Shown: one piece after another, positions 10,340 to 20,629 of the stretch
Layout of the letters: the number at the start of each line of letters is the position of its first letter
How positions within the stretch are numbered: the first letter of the stretch is position 1
Assembly: GCA_946491665.1 (NCBI GenBank)
Contig: CAMLYL010000005.1
Location: 1-64,000 of the forward strand
Reading direction: 5' to 3'
Origin: an uncultured Lachnospiraceae bacterium
GTDB lineage: Bacteria; Bacillota; Clostridia; Lachnospirales; Lachnospiraceae
DNA length: 64,000 nt
Position numbers and translations under genes: made by a program
The notes under the pieces: generated by a model
Database searches by the model: none
The model's input: the letters and a program-made list of their open reading frames with translations, nothing else
Told to the model about the DNA's origin: nothing

Positions 10340-13237
10340 TCAGTCTCCGGAGGAAGCCGATCCCACCTCCGCCGCTTTTCCTGTAATCAGCTCGTCCACA
10401 GAATCACTGTCAAAATATATCTGCGCGATATCTCTTCCGATCTCCGCCGCATAGGAGGAACTGTAGCCGTACGCAATCCGGACGGCGACGGATATCTCCG
10501 GATCGTCCGCCGGGGCATATCCCACAAACAGCGCGTGATCCGGATGAAGAGAGCTCTGCTGCGCCGTCCCTGTTTTTCCCGCCATGGAGAAATCAAGCTC
10601 TGAAAAGGCAGAAGAATTTTCCACCATACGCTCCATGCCGGTCTGCACCAGATCCCAGGTGGATTCACTGATTTCATCCATCGTATTTACCACCTCAGCT
10701 TTATACTCCTCCACCAGATTTCCTTCCGCATCTGTTACCTTATCCGCCAGTGTCAGGGAATATACCGTCCCCCGGTTCGCCACCGCTGTGACATACCGGT
10801 TCAGCTGGCTGACTGTAAAATTATTGGTACCCTGCCCGATGGCCGACTGGACCGCGTACTCGTCGGATATTTCCGGCTCCGCTTCGCTGATTTCCAGCCC
10901 CGAGGTCTCTCCCAGGCCAAACATCTCTGCATATTCCGCCAGTACGTCTGTTCCCAGATCACTGTCATAAGCTCCGCTCTCATCCGTCCCCAGTCTGTAT
11001 CCCATTTCATAAAAGAATACATTGCAGGAATTCTGCAGCGCTCCCACAACATTGAGGGAGCCGTGGGAACTGGGATAAATCCAGCACCTGGACTCCGGCG
11101 TGACTCTGGAAAATACACCGGAGCAGTAAACGGTACTGTTTCCGTCAATCACGCCTTCCGTCAGGGCGGCCACAGCAGATACCATCTTGAATGTGGATCC
11201 GGGAGCTGTTTTTTCCTGGGTTGCCCGATTGTAGAAAATATTATTCATACCATTGACGAGCTGGCTGTAATATTCCGTATCCATCGTATCTGTCAGTCTG
11301 TTGCTGTCATATCCCGGATAGGAAACACAGGCCAGCACATCGCCTGTATCCGGATCTGTCACCACAACGCCGGCTGAACAGGGCTCCAGGGCAAGCTGTC
11401 CCGGCGTGATTTCCAGATTCTCAATCCGGTCACACAGCCAGGTATACGCGCTCAGATTTCCCGACCGCAGACTGTCGTAGAGATCCTCATCCATCTCCAG
11501 CACGCCCTGTTCGTATACAATGGCGCACAACTGGTTCCCGGTGATCCTGCCCTCCTGGATCAGATCCTCATAGATCATCTTGTCCAGCCCGCTGTCATCC
11601 CGGAGCGCGTCTTCCGTGTAACTGAGAATTGCCTGGTAAACTTCCTCCGCATCGGAAGCATTCTCCAGAGACAGGCTGTCCGTATCGATCCAGCCCCTGG
11701 AAATTGCATAATTCAGATAGGTATACAGGCTGATACTCCCCTCCTCCGTCCAGGCGAGATATGTTTCGTCATCCGTATCCACCGCATCGCTGTCCAGAAT
11801 ACCCGCTTCCTCTGTCAGCAGGTCAGAGCAGACATAATCCAGATAACTCTGCATATTTTCAGACAATTCCTCCCGGGCCGGTGCGTCGCTGTTCTCCATC
11901 TGATCCATAATATCTGTACAGATTTCTTCCCTCTCGCCGGTAAAAATTTCATATACTTCCTTTTCCGCCTCTCCGGCATCCCCATCCCCGAATTCCGTAT
12001 AATCAATCACATAATTGCCGATCAGAGAATAGTATGCATCTCCCACCGGGATTATAATATCGCTGCTGTCTTCCGCTGTGGAAGCGTCATAGGTCAGCAC
12101 ATTCTCCAGTCTGGACAGAATAATTCCCGCCAGCTTTTCCTCGATCAGGTGATAAATATTTTTCTGCAGTTCACTGTCTATGGTCAGATACAGGTCATTT
12201 CCCGCCGTGGCTTCAATTGTGCTCACAGTTTCAATCACATTTCCCTGATTATCCACATACAGGGTCGTCTCTCCACCGGTACCCCTGAGAACATCGTCAA
12301 AAGCTTCCTCCAGCCCGGTTTTTCCCACAATCTCCGTCCGGGATGTATTTTCTTTTTCTTCTTCACTGAGAACCTCATACTCTGATTCTGATATCTGTCC
12401 GGTATAGCCGAGAATAGAAGAAAATATCTCTGCATCTGTATATTTCCGGACTGCATTTTCCTCAATTGTTACTCCGGGCAGGAGACTGCCTCTCTCTCTG
12501 ATGCCCGCCGCAGTTTCCTCACTCACATTTTCTGCAATCGTTGTCTCTTCATATTTCTGGTACCGGTTCTGGTATATGGCATAACGCATATTTACCATAT
12601 CCAGAAGATACTGGCGGTCAGAATTTTCATAATCCAGACCATATCCACTTGTCTTATCTGTACACAGATATTCCATAATCTCTTCCGCAGACTGGTTTTT
12701 CTGTTCTTCCGACAGGTCTTCTGCGGAACTATATCCATAGACATCCGCCACAAACCTGAGTCTCTGTGTTTCACTGGTCTGTGAAAACTGATAATTTCCC
12801 GAATTATCCAGGACGATTCCAAAAGAGCTGATCACAGAATCACCATTTTCTCCGATGATCTCCAGTATCTCTTCCAGAATCGTATTCATCATCTCATTTT
12901 GTTCCGACGTGGACTGTCCGGAAGAAGTCGGATCTGTCATTGTAACGGAATAAGAGACGTCATTATACGCCAGAAGCTTTCCGTTTCTGTCATAAATATT
13001 TCCCCTTGTGGCCGTAATCTCCTGTGTAGTCAAAACCATATCTTCTGCTTTTGCCAGATAATCCACCCCGTTTATTATCTGCACGGAAAACAGGCGTCCG
13101 CATAACATTGAAAAAAACACGCACAGTGTACCTGTCAGTACTGCGATCCGCCTGTTTAATATAAATTTTAATATTTTCCAGTTTCGATTCCGCCGGAGTC
13201 TTCTGCGCCTTTTTCTTATTTCTCTGTATTGTTTCAG
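10340..13237 (-). CDS. Penicillin-binding protein 2-type transpeptidase with large insertion
   Basis: SxxK (APGSTFKMVSA), SxN (SCN), KTG (KTGTAQ). The tracked ORF starts at GTG 13120, inside the TM segment; the same frame stays open to CTG 13237 and supplies the basic tail and full TM (LKQYREIRKRRRRLRRNRNWKILKFILNRRIAVLTGTLCVFFSML). Confidence 0.9.
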   Translation of the reverse strand: MKQYREIRKRRRRLRRNRNWKILKFILNRRIAVLTGTLCVFFSMLCGRLFSVQIINGVDYLAKAEDMVLTTQEITATRGNIYDRNGKLLAYNDVSYSVTMTDPTSSGQSTSEQNEMMNTILEEILEIIGENGDSVISSFGIVLDNSGNYQFSQTSETQRLRFVADVYGYSSAEDLSEEQKNQSAEEIMEYLCTDKTSGYGLDYENSDRQYLLDMVNMRYAIYQNRYQKYEETTIAENVSEETAAGIRERGSLLPGVTIEENAVRKYTDAEIFSSILGYTGQISESEYEVLSEEEKENTSRTEIVGKTGLEEAFDDVLRGTGGETTLYVDNQGNVIETVSTIEATAGNDLYLTIDSELQKNIYHLIEEKLAGIILSRLENVLTYDASTAEDSSDIIIPVGDAYYSLIGNYVIDYTEFGDGDAGEAEKEVYEIFTGEREEICTDIMDQMENSDAPAREELSENMQSYLDYVCSDLLTEEAGILDSDAVDTDDETYLAWTEEGSISLYTYLNYAISRGWIDTDSLSLENASDAEEVYQAILSYTEDALRDDSGLDKMIYEDLIQEGRITGNQLCAIVYEQGVLEMDEDLYDSLRSGNLSAYTWLCDRIENLEITPGQLALEPCSAGVVVTDPDTGDVLACVSYPGYDSNRLTDTMDTEYYSQLVNGMNNIFYNRATQEKTAPGSTFKMVSAVAALTEGVIDGNSTVYCSGVFSRVTPESRCWIYPSSHGSLNVVGALQNSCNVFFYEMGYRLGTDESGAYDSDLGTDVLAEYAEMFGLGETSGLEISEAEPEISDEYAVQSAIGQGTNNFTVSQLNRYVTAVANRGTVYSLTLADKVTDAEGNLVEEYKAEVVNTMDEISESTWDLVQTGMERMVENSSAFSELDFSMAGKTGTAQQSSLHPDHALFVGYAPADDPEISVAVRIAYGYSSSYAAEIGRDIAQIYFDSDSVDELITGKAAEVGSASSGD

Positions 13238-13350
13238 AACAGATCATCCCTTCCTCTTTTCATGATATCCGTCTATTGTATGAATTTTTCTTGTAAACAC
13301 AGTGGAAATCTCCTGAAAAAAGGATGACCGGTATGTGAAAACAGGCAGCA

Positions 13351-13386
13351 AAAAGAGCATCTACCCTTTCAGATAAATGCTCTTTC
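13351..13386 (-). terminator. Intrinsic terminator of the AAA-ATPase gene
   Basis: AAAGAGCAT...ATGCTCTTT inverted repeat followed by T-rich sequence on the minus strand, 20 bp past the stop. Confidence 0.7.
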
Positions 13387-13405
13387 TGCGGACGGCTGTC
13401 CTCTG

Positions 13406-15094
13406 TTATTCTTTTCCAATCAATACCGTTTTCCCCCGGAAAGCGAAACCATATTTTCTGATCTTCTGTGACGGAATTCCCCGTTCCTCCAGCACCGCTT
13501 CATATCGCTTCTCCCGGATCTGCCGCAGAGCAGCCTGCACGGTATCATTCAGAGTCCGCTCTTCATCCGGATCACAGACTTTGAATTCTATAATGACCGC
13601 ATCATCTTCCCTCCGACGCGGTTCCAGCATCAGATCATATCTTCCGAATCCGCTTTCTCTGTTGGAAGTAATCACATAACGTTCTTTCAGATCCACAATC
13701 AGACCGAGAACAAAACCATGATAAAACCGCTCCGGTTCCTTCTCGGCCGATGGTGCTTTTCCACTGTCAAAAAAACTGAATGTAGTCAGCGCCACCCGAT
13801 TCATATAAACATTCATTGCTTTTGTGTCATCCATCAGCAGAGCCTTGACAAACTCATTATATCCACTGTCATAATCCGCGAACCAGCCATGAACCATGCG
13901 CTCAAACATGACTCTGACTTCCAGATTTGTCAGAGTCAGTTCATACCACATGCGCCCGCTGGATTCCTGCCATTCCGTCCTTATGACCTTCAGATATCCA
14001 CTGGCAAGAAACAAACTCCACAGGGCACTTTCCCTTTCTTCCAGCTGATCATAAACAATCTGTTCATCAATCTGTGCCTTCACAGCTCCGCCATGAAGCA
14101 GGGTCTCAAAATCAATCTTTACTGCTGTTCCGGATTTCCGGATCAGTTCATCTGCAAGACGGTTGGAACTGGTATTGGCCCAGAAAGTCTGCACCTTCCC
14201 GGTATCCAGAAAATTAATGACAGACCAGGGATTATAAATATCCTGCTTATCCCCAAAAATAAATCCATCATACCACCGTTTTACCACTTCTTTCTGACCG
14301 GACATTCCATAATCATCAAGAGCACGAAAGACCTCCTCTTCCGTAAATCCAAAACAGTCCGCATACTTTTCCGATGTAGTTGTAACCACTTTCAGATTAT
14401 TCAGGTCTGAAAAAATAGATTCTCTGCTGATCCGCGTGATTCCGGTCAGAAGAGCTCTCTCCAGGTATGGATTATTCTTAAAGGAAGCATTAAACAGACT
14501 CCTCGTAAACAGAACAAGTTCATCCCAGTATCCTGCAGCATAAGCTTCCAGCATGGGAGTATCATATTCATCCAGCAGAAGAATAACCTTTTCTCCATAA
14601 TATTTGTACAGATAACCGCAGAGCCTTCTCAGTGCAATCGTTGCTTCTGAATCATCCATTTTCGGAGAAACCTGCCTGAAATATTCCTTTTCTCTCTCAT
14701 TTAACAGATCCCCTTCCAGAAGAAAATCATTCTGGTTATAGAGATCTACCATACACTCGCAGATCTTGTTTCTTGCCTGCCTGAAGGATACCTCCTTAAT
14801 ATCTGAAAAACTGAGCAAAATAACGGGGTATTTTCCCTGAAGTTCACGATATTCGCTGTTCTTCCAGATGCGATACGGTTCAAAAAGCCTGCTTCCTTTA
14901 TTCTCCACAGAAAAAAATTCCTTAACCATACTCAGAGCCAGTGTCTTTCCAAATCTTCTCGGTCTGGTAATCAGGGTCACATCATCCTGGGACTTCCACC
15001 ATTCATCAATAAACTGGGTTTTATCAACATAAAAAGCATTTCTCTCCTGCACTTTTCTGAAATCCTGAAGCCCGATCCCGACTGTTTTTTTCAT
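13406..15094 (-). CDS. AAA-ATPase-like protein with C-terminal PD-(D/E)XK nuclease-like domain (DUF1703 type)
   Basis: FRKVQERNAFYVDKTQFIDEWW, Walker-A-like TRPRRFGKTLALS, Walker B VILLLDEYDTPM, C-terminal RYDLMLEPRRREDDAVIIEFKV. Confidence 0.88.
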   Translation of the reverse strand: MKKTVGIGLQDFRKVQERNAFYVDKTQFIDEWWKSQDDVTLITRPRRFGKTLALSMVKEFFSVENKGSRLFEPYRIWKNSEYRELQGKYPVILLSFSDIKEVSFRQARNKICECMVDLYNQNDFLLEGDLLNEREKEYFRQVSPKMDDSEATIALRRLCGYLYKYYGEKVILLLDEYDTPMLEAYAAGYWDELVLFTRSLFNASFKNNPYLERALLTGITRISRESIFSDLNNLKVVTTTSEKYADCFGFTEEEVFRALDDYGMSGQKEVVKRWYDGFIFGDKQDIYNPWSVINFLDTGKVQTFWANTSSNRLADELIRKSGTAVKIDFETLLHGGAVKAQIDEQIVYDQLEERESALWSLFLASGYLKVIRTEWQESSGRMWYELTLTNLEVRVMFERMVHGWFADYDSGYNEFVKALLMDDTKAMNVYMNRVALTTFSFFDSGKAPSAEKEPERFYHGFVLGLIVDLKERYVITSNRESGFGRYDLMLEPRRREDDAVIIEFKVCDPDEERTLNDTVQAALRQIREKRYEAVLEERGIPSQKIRKYGFAFRGKTVLIGKE

Positions 15095-15197
15095 ATCCTC
15101 ACCATCCTGACCTGTTTTTCTGAGCACGACGCAACAAAATCTGTTTCATTTATTATAGCCTGTCAGGTATTGCAAAAACAAGAATTATTTGCAGACA

Positions 15198-15623
15198 TCA
15201 TTCAAAAGTCACATTCGCCGGGATTAAACTGTGATCCGCATCCAGCCTGTCATAAAAAATTGTATTAACAAACTCTCCTTCATATGGTTCCTGTGCTTCA
15301 AGAAAATTTAAAACTCCGGCAAATGCGGCATCAAAAATTACTTTATTCGCATCCGATGCATATACAGACGTTTCGGGAAAAGAAAAATCGGCTCCGGCAT
15401 TTTCAGACATCGCATATGTCACCAGAAGCTCCTCATAAAAATAATCCCAATCCAGTAAAGAACCATCAGGCCAGGCAAAGTCTGCCGGACTGATTCCATT
15501 CGGCTCCAGATATCCGGTTGTCACCGAATCCCGGATAGAAGCATAAAGTTCCTGCATATTCAGTTGCAACAGTTCATCCCGGTACATGTGAAAAACGCCA
15601 GCCGCAACAATTACGGCTGACAT
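15198..15623 (-). CDS. Hypothetical protein (141 aa), no family recognised
   Basis: Open frame with ATG, but weak RBS; sits between the AAA-ATPase and suf genes; no opposing gene candidate. Confidence 0.45.
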   Translation of the reverse strand: MSAVIVAAGVFHMYRDELLQLNMQELYASIRDSVTTGYLEPNGISPADFAWPDGSLLDWDYFYEELLVTYAMSENAGADFSFPETSVYASDANKVIFDAAFAGVLNFLEAQEPYEGEFVNTIFYDRLDADHSLIPANVTFE

Positions 15624-15654
15624 TTTCTCTCACTGTGCCCGGCACATCTGCTTT

Positions 15655-16572
15655 TTATTTCAGAAATCCGCTGATAATCTGCTCTTCCGCCTCCTGCTCT
15701 GTAAGACCGAGGGTCATCAGCTTGATGATCTGTTCACCGGCAATCTTTCCGATGGCCGCCTCATGAATCAGCGCCGCATCCACACTGGCTGCGGCAAGCT
15801 GGGGCTCTGCAGCGATTCTGGCGTCATCCATGATAATGGCGTCGCACTCCGTATGCCCGCTGCAGCGGTTATTTCCGCAGAGATTGGACTGGAACAGCTG
15901 ATAGGAATTATCCCTTGCCACTGAACGGGAAACCAGATTCGCGGAGCTGTCCTCGCCGTCCAGATCGATCTGGAAATGGCTTTCCGCATGCTGATCGCCA
16001 TGGGTCATCAGACGCTCCGTAACCACCAGCTTCGCTCCATCCTTCAGCTTCGCGATATTCTTCCGGTCTGTGGAATCCACGCCCCGGATCTGGGTAGTCT
16101 CCATCTCCATGTAGCTGTCCTCATCCATATAAATCTCAGTAACGGGGTTCAGGATCCGGCCTCCGGTTCCGTTTCCGCTTCCATAATGCTTCTCCACATA
16201 TTTTACATGGGAATTCTTCTCCAGGAAAAAACGGTGGATGCCGTCATGACGGCTGTCCTGGGTACCGCAGTTGTCAATTCCGCAGCCCGCTACAATCACA
16301 ACATCCGCGCCCTCGCCGATATAAAAATCATTATAAACCGTCTCCTGCAGTCCGGACTGGCTCAAAACCACCGGAATATGCACGCTTTCATTCTTTGTCC
16401 CCGGTTTAATATGAATATCAATACCGCTCTTATCCTCTTTTGTGACAATCTCTATATTTGCCGTGCTTGCACGATCCACACTCTCGCCATTGGCACGTAT
16501 ATTATAGGCGCCCTCCGGTACTTCATGAAGTCCGGCAACCTGTTTTAACAATTCTTTCTGTATTGCGTCCAT
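15655..16572 (-). CDS. SufB/SufD-family Fe-S cluster assembly protein (short form)
   Basis: SufBD core beta-helix sequence (CGIDNCGTQDSRHDGIHRFFLEKNSHVKYVEKHYG... GLTEQEAEEQIISGFLK), adjacent to SufC. Confidence 0.9.
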   Translation of the reverse strand: MDAIQKELLKQVAGLHEVPEGAYNIRANGESVDRASTANIEIVTKEDKSGIDIHIKPGTKNESVHIPVVLSQSGLQETVYNDFYIGEGADVVIVAGCGIDNCGTQDSRHDGIHRFFLEKNSHVKYVEKHYGSGNGTGGRILNPVTEIYMDEDSYMEMETTQIRGVDSTDRKNIAKLKDGAKLVVTERLMTHGDQHAESHFQIDLDGEDSSANLVSRSVARDNSYQLFQSNLCGNNRCSGHTECDAIIMDDARIAAEPQLAAASVDAALIHEAAIGKIAGEQIIKLMTLGLTEQEAEEQIISGFLK

Positions 16573-16583
16573 ACTTCTCCCCC

Positions 16584-17366
16584 CTACTTACAGCTCTGCG
16601 CGGCGTTCTCTGATTTGACCGCTGTTTTGGGAATCACTTTCTGACATGAGACAGCTGCGTCCGCCGTTCCGAGAAGCTGCGGAAGAATCTCATCTTTACT
16701 TCCCTGCTTTACCAGCTCGCCGTCCGCAATCAGAAGAATCTCATCGGCAATATTCAGAATCCGCTCCTGATGAGAAATAATCAGCAGAGAACCGTGAAGA
16801 TTATCATGCATCTCCTCAAATACGCGGATCAGATTCTGGAAACTCCACAGATCAATGCCTGCTTCCGGCTCATCAAAAACAGTCACTCTGGCTCCTCTTG
16901 CCATTACTGTAGCAATCTCAATACGCTTGATCTCGCCTCCGGAAAGGCTGGCGTTTACTTCCCTGTCAATATAATCTCGGGCACAGAGTCCCACCTTGGA
17001 AAGATACTCGCAGGCCGCTCCCACGGACAGCTTCTTTCCCGCTGCCAGGCGGATCAGGTCGAAAACCGTAACACCCTTAAAACGCACCGGCTGCTGGAAG
17101 GCATAGCTGATTCCCAGCTTTGCGCGGTCTGTAATGCTCATTTCCGTGATATCTTCTCCGTCCCAGAGAATCTGTCCGGACGTGGGTTTCTCAATCCCGG
17201 CAATGATCTTTGCCAGGGTAGATTTTCCGCCGCCGTTCGGCCCTGTAATTACAATAAACTTATTATCTTCCAGGGTCATGCTGACATCCTTTAAAATGCC
17301 CTTTTCCTTCTCGTTTCTTGATTTCTCGTCAGGAACCTGGAAGCAGATATTTTTCAGCTCTAACAT
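16584..17366 (-). CDS. sufC: Fe-S cluster assembly ATPase SufC
   Basis: Walker A GPNGGGKST, NASLSGGEIKRIEIA, VFDEPEAGIDLWSF typical of SufC. Confidence 0.93.
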   Translation of the reverse strand: MLELKNICFQVPDEKSRNEKEKGILKDVSMTLEDNKFIVITGPNGGGKSTLAKIIAGIEKPTSGQILWDGEDITEMSITDRAKLGISYAFQQPVRFKGVTVFDLIRLAAGKKLSVGAACEYLSKVGLCARDYIDREVNASLSGGEIKRIEIATVMARGARVTVFDEPEAGIDLWSFQNLIRVFEEMHDNLHGSLLIISHQERILNIADEILLIADGELVKQGSKDEILPQLLGTADAAVSCQKVIPKTAVKSENAAQSCK

Positions 17367-17481
17367 ATATTTTCCTCCATCTGCTTTTTATCTGTTCTGG
17401 AAAATTGCCGTCTATTTTCACCATATCCGATATGATTTAGGGCAATACTCCTACATATCATACCTTCTAACTATTCTAAAG

Positions 17482-18651
17482 TCAATGAATTTCATTTGTC
17501 TCTAATAAAAACTGCGCCAGCACATAATTGCTGACGTCGATTCCATACCTGGTCAGAAAGATCCTTCCTCCGCTGGCGCCGATCAGCCCTTCGCTCTTCA
17601 GACGCCGAAGCACACTGCCATATACCAGATCAATGGACGTTCCGAACTCCTTCTGAAAATCCGCCCTGGATATTCCCTCTGTCAGACGCAGTCCCAGGAA
17701 CATAAACTCTTCCATGGAAGCATTCCGGTCCAGTTTCTGTATATCTGTATGAGAAAAAGGCTGTTCCATATACACTTTCATCTCCGATGTGTTGGAAAAG
17801 CGGACATTTTCCATCAACGAGGAGGCCCCAAGGCCCAGTCCCAGATAATTTTTCCGGGTCCAGTAACCGGTATTGTGCCGGCAGGCAAATCCCGGTTTCG
17901 CATAGTTGGAAATCTCATACCGCCGATACCCTCTGTCCGCAAGAAACGCTTCTGTCAGCTCATACATGGCCCGCTCCTCTTCCTCGGACGGAAGAAGCCC
18001 CGGCTTCTCCCCCTGTTCCCTCAGAAGTTCATCCTCATGATAAATCGTATAGAAGGGCGTCCCTTCCTCAATCATAAGGCTGTATGCGGAAATATGTTCC
18101 GGATGGAGAGCGGTTACTTTCTTCAGGGTCTGCTCCCAGGACTTTACCGTCTGCCCCGGAAGAGCCGACATCAGATCCACATTGATATTGCGGAATCCCG
18201 CTTTCCTGGCCTCCCCGAAACTTTCCAGAAACTCCTCAAAAGTATGAATCCTTCCCAGCATTGCCAGTTCCAGATTGCTGGCGGACTGCAGGCCCAGGCT
18301 GATCCGGTTGATCCCCGCGCCGTACAGCTCCGCCGCCTTATTTCCGTCCAGTGTGCCCGGATTGCATTCTGCCGTAATCTCCGCCCGGGGAGAAATGCGA
18401 AAGCAGTCCCGCAGCGCATCCATCAGTTCTGCCATATGACGCCCTTCCAGCACAGTAGGCGTTCCGCCCCCGATAAAAACCGTATCCGCTTCAAAACCTT
18501 CACAGGCTTCCCTGTAAAACGCCATCTCTTCCTTCAGGCGCTTCACATAGGCCAGCCGCTCCGGATAATCCGCGGGAGCAGACAGGAAATCACAGTAGGC
18601 GCATTTTTTTTTACAAAATGGAATGTGTATATAAAGTTCAAAGCTCTTCAT
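17482..18651 (-). CDS. hemW: Radical SAM family heme chaperone HemW (coproporphyrinogen III oxidase-like)
   Basis: YIHIPFCKKKCAYCDF (CX3CX2C), VFIGGGTPTVL, downstream of lepA as commonly found. Confidence 0.93.
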   Translation of the reverse strand: MKSFELYIHIPFCKKKCAYCDFLSAPADYPERLAYVKRLKEEMAFYREACEGFEADTVFIGGGTPTVLEGRHMAELMDALRDCFRISPRAEITAECNPGTLDGNKAAELYGAGINRISLGLQSASNLELAMLGRIHTFEEFLESFGEARKAGFRNINVDLMSALPGQTVKSWEQTLKKVTALHPEHISAYSLMIEEGTPFYTIYHEDELLREQGEKPGLLPSEEEERAMYELTEAFLADRGYRRYEISNYAKPGFACRHNTGYWTRKNYLGLGLGASSLMENVRFSNTSEMKVYMEQPFSHTDIQKLDRNASMEEFMFLGLRLTEGISRADFQKEFGTSIDLVYGSVLRRLKSEGLIGASGGRIFLTRYGIDVSNYVLAQFLLETNEIH

Positions 18652-18686
18652 GTCTCACTCTGTCCCCCGGCTGCTGCAGACAGAAA

Positions 18687-20495
18687 CTATCTGTCATCCA
18701 GCTTCAGCACACTCATGAATGCTTTCTGCGGGATCTCCACGCTTCCCACCTGGCGCATCCGCTTCTTTCCTTCCTTCTGTTTCTCCAGCAGCTTCCTCTT
18801 TCGTGTAATATCACCGCCGTAACACTTTGCCAGCACATCCTTGCGCATGGCTCTTACGGTCTCCCGGGCAATGATCTTGCCGCCCACAGCCGCCTGGATG
18901 GGAATCTCAAACAAATGTCTGGGAATCTCTTCCTTCAGCTTTTCACACATCTTTCTGCCCCGCTCATAGGCGCTTCCCGAAAATACGATAAATGACAGCG
19001 CGTCCACTTCTTCATGGTTGATCAGGATATCCAGCTTCACCATCTCAGAACGGGTATAACCTTTCAGCTCATAATCAAACGACGCATACCCTCTGGAACG
19101 TGACTTCAGCGCGTCAAAGAAATCGTAAATGATCTCATTCAGAGGCAGATCATATTTGATCAGCGCACGGGTTTCCTCCATGTATTCCATGCCGATATAG
19201 ACGCCCCGGCGCTCCTGGCACAGATCCATAATCGCGCCGATGTACTCACTGGTCACCATAATCTCGGCGCTGACCATGGGTTCTTCCATATAATCAATCT
19301 CTGAGGGATCCGGAAGATTAGAAGGATTGGTCAGTTCCAGCATCGTTCCGTCGGTCTTGTGTACCCGGTAAACAACTCCGGGCGCCGTAGTCACCAGATC
19401 CAGATTGTACTCCCGCTCCAGTCTTTCCTGAATGATTTCCAGATGAAGAAGCCCCAGGAATCCGCAGCGGAAGCCAAAGCCGAGAGCTATGGAAGTCTCC
19501 GGCTCAAACTGCAGCGATGCGTCGTACAGCTGCAGCTTCTCCAGTGCGTCCCGCAGATCCGGATATTTCGCTCCGTCCGCCGGGTAAAGTCCGCAGTAAA
19601 CCATAGGATTTACCTTTTTATATCCGGGCAGCGGCTTTTCACATGGATGCTTCCGGTTGGTAATAGTATCTCCCACACGGGTATCCTTTACATTTTTTAT
19701 GCTGGCCGTAATATAACCTACCATTCCCGCGGAAAGCTCATCACAGGGAATCAGCTGCCCGGCTCCGAAATATCCGACCTCCACTACATCTGCAGCGGCT
19801 CCGGTAGCCATCATGCGGATCGGAGTTCCCGCGCGCACGGTACCCTCTTTGATCCGGCAAAAAACAATAACTCCCTTATAAGAATCATAAACGGAATCAA
19901 AAATCAGCGCCTGAAGCGGAGCCTCCGGATCTCCGGTGGGAGCCGGTATCTTCGTCACAATCTGCTCTAAAACCTCCTCCACATTCAGTCCTGTCTTTGC
20001 GGAAATCCGCGGCGCATCCTGGGCCTCAATGCCGATCACATCCTCAATTTCCTCCACCACACGGTCCGGATCCGCACTGGGAAGATCAATCTTATTAATT
20101 ACCGGCATCACATCCAGGTCATGGTCAAGAGCCAGATAAACATTCGCCAGCGTCTGTGCCTCGATTCCCTGTGCCGCGTCCACCACCAGAATGGCGCCGT
20201 CACAGGCCGCCAGACTTCTGGACACCTCATAATTGAAGTCCACATGACCGGGAGTATCAATCAAATTAAAAATGTACTCCTCCCCGTCCTTTGCTTTATA
20301 CACAATACGAACTGTCTGCGCCTTAATCGTAATGCCCCGCTCCCTCTCCAGATCCATGTTATCCAGAACCTGAGACTGCATCTCGCGGCTGGTCAGAAGT
20401 CCGGTCATCTCTATAATGCGATCCGCCAGGGTAGATTTCCCGTGATCAATATGCGCAATAATACAAAAGTTACGAATTTTACTCTGATCTGTCAA
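18687..20495 (-). CDS. lepA: Elongation factor 4 (LepA)
   Basis: [22 protein letters not shown]... C-terminal [24 protein letters not shown] start at 20495 preceded by AGGAGG is the best start. Confidence 0.96.
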   Translation of the reverse strand: MTDQSKIRNFCIIAHIDHGKSTLADRIIEMTGLLTSREMQSQVLDNMDLERERGITIKAQTVRIVYKAKDGEEYIFNLIDTPGHVDFNYEVSRSLAACDGAILVVDAAQGIEAQTLANVYLALDHDLDVMPVINKIDLPSADPDRVVEEIEDVIGIEAQDAPRISAKTGLNVEEVLEQIVTKIPAPTGDPEAPLQALIFDSVYDSYKGVIVFCRIKEGTVRAGTPIRMMATGAAADVVEVGYFGAGQLIPCDELSAGMVGYITASIKNVKDTRVGDTITNRKHPCEKPLPGYKKVNPMVYCGLYPADGAKYPDLRDALEKLQLYDASLQFEPETSIALGFGFRCGFLGLLHLEIIQERLEREYNLDLVTTAPGVVYRVHKTDGTMLELTNPSNLPDPSEIDYMEEPMVSAEIMVTSEYIGAIMDLCQERRGVYIGMEYMEETRALIKYDLPLNEIIYDFFDALKSRSRGYASFDYELKGYTRSEMVKLDILINHEEVDALSFIVFSGSAYERGRKMCEKLKEEIPRHLFEIPIQAAVGGKIIARETVRAMRKDVLAKCYGGDITRKRKLLEKQKEGKKRMRQVGSVEIPQKAFMSVLKLDDR

Positions 20496-20629
20496 AAAAG
20501 TTCCTCCTGTATAAACATCTAAAATTTTGCCATTTCTCAGTATATCGTTTTTTCCACAAAAATACAACTGTTATCAAATTCAAAGGAACCTTTTATTTTC
20601 AGGATCTGCCGTGCATGACACGCCGGATT

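Noticed and set aside
12990-13247. 85-aa minus-strand ORF starting at ATG 13247 (MICSETIQRNKKK...)
   Set aside because: Overlaps the PBP2 N-terminus in another frame; the ATG sits directly against the putative RBS and the product has no plausible fold. Kept only as an alternative explanation for the PBP2 start.
17749-18822. 357-aa plus-strand ORF opposite hemW/lepA
   Set aside because: Covers two conserved minus-strand genes; composition typical of a shadow ORF.
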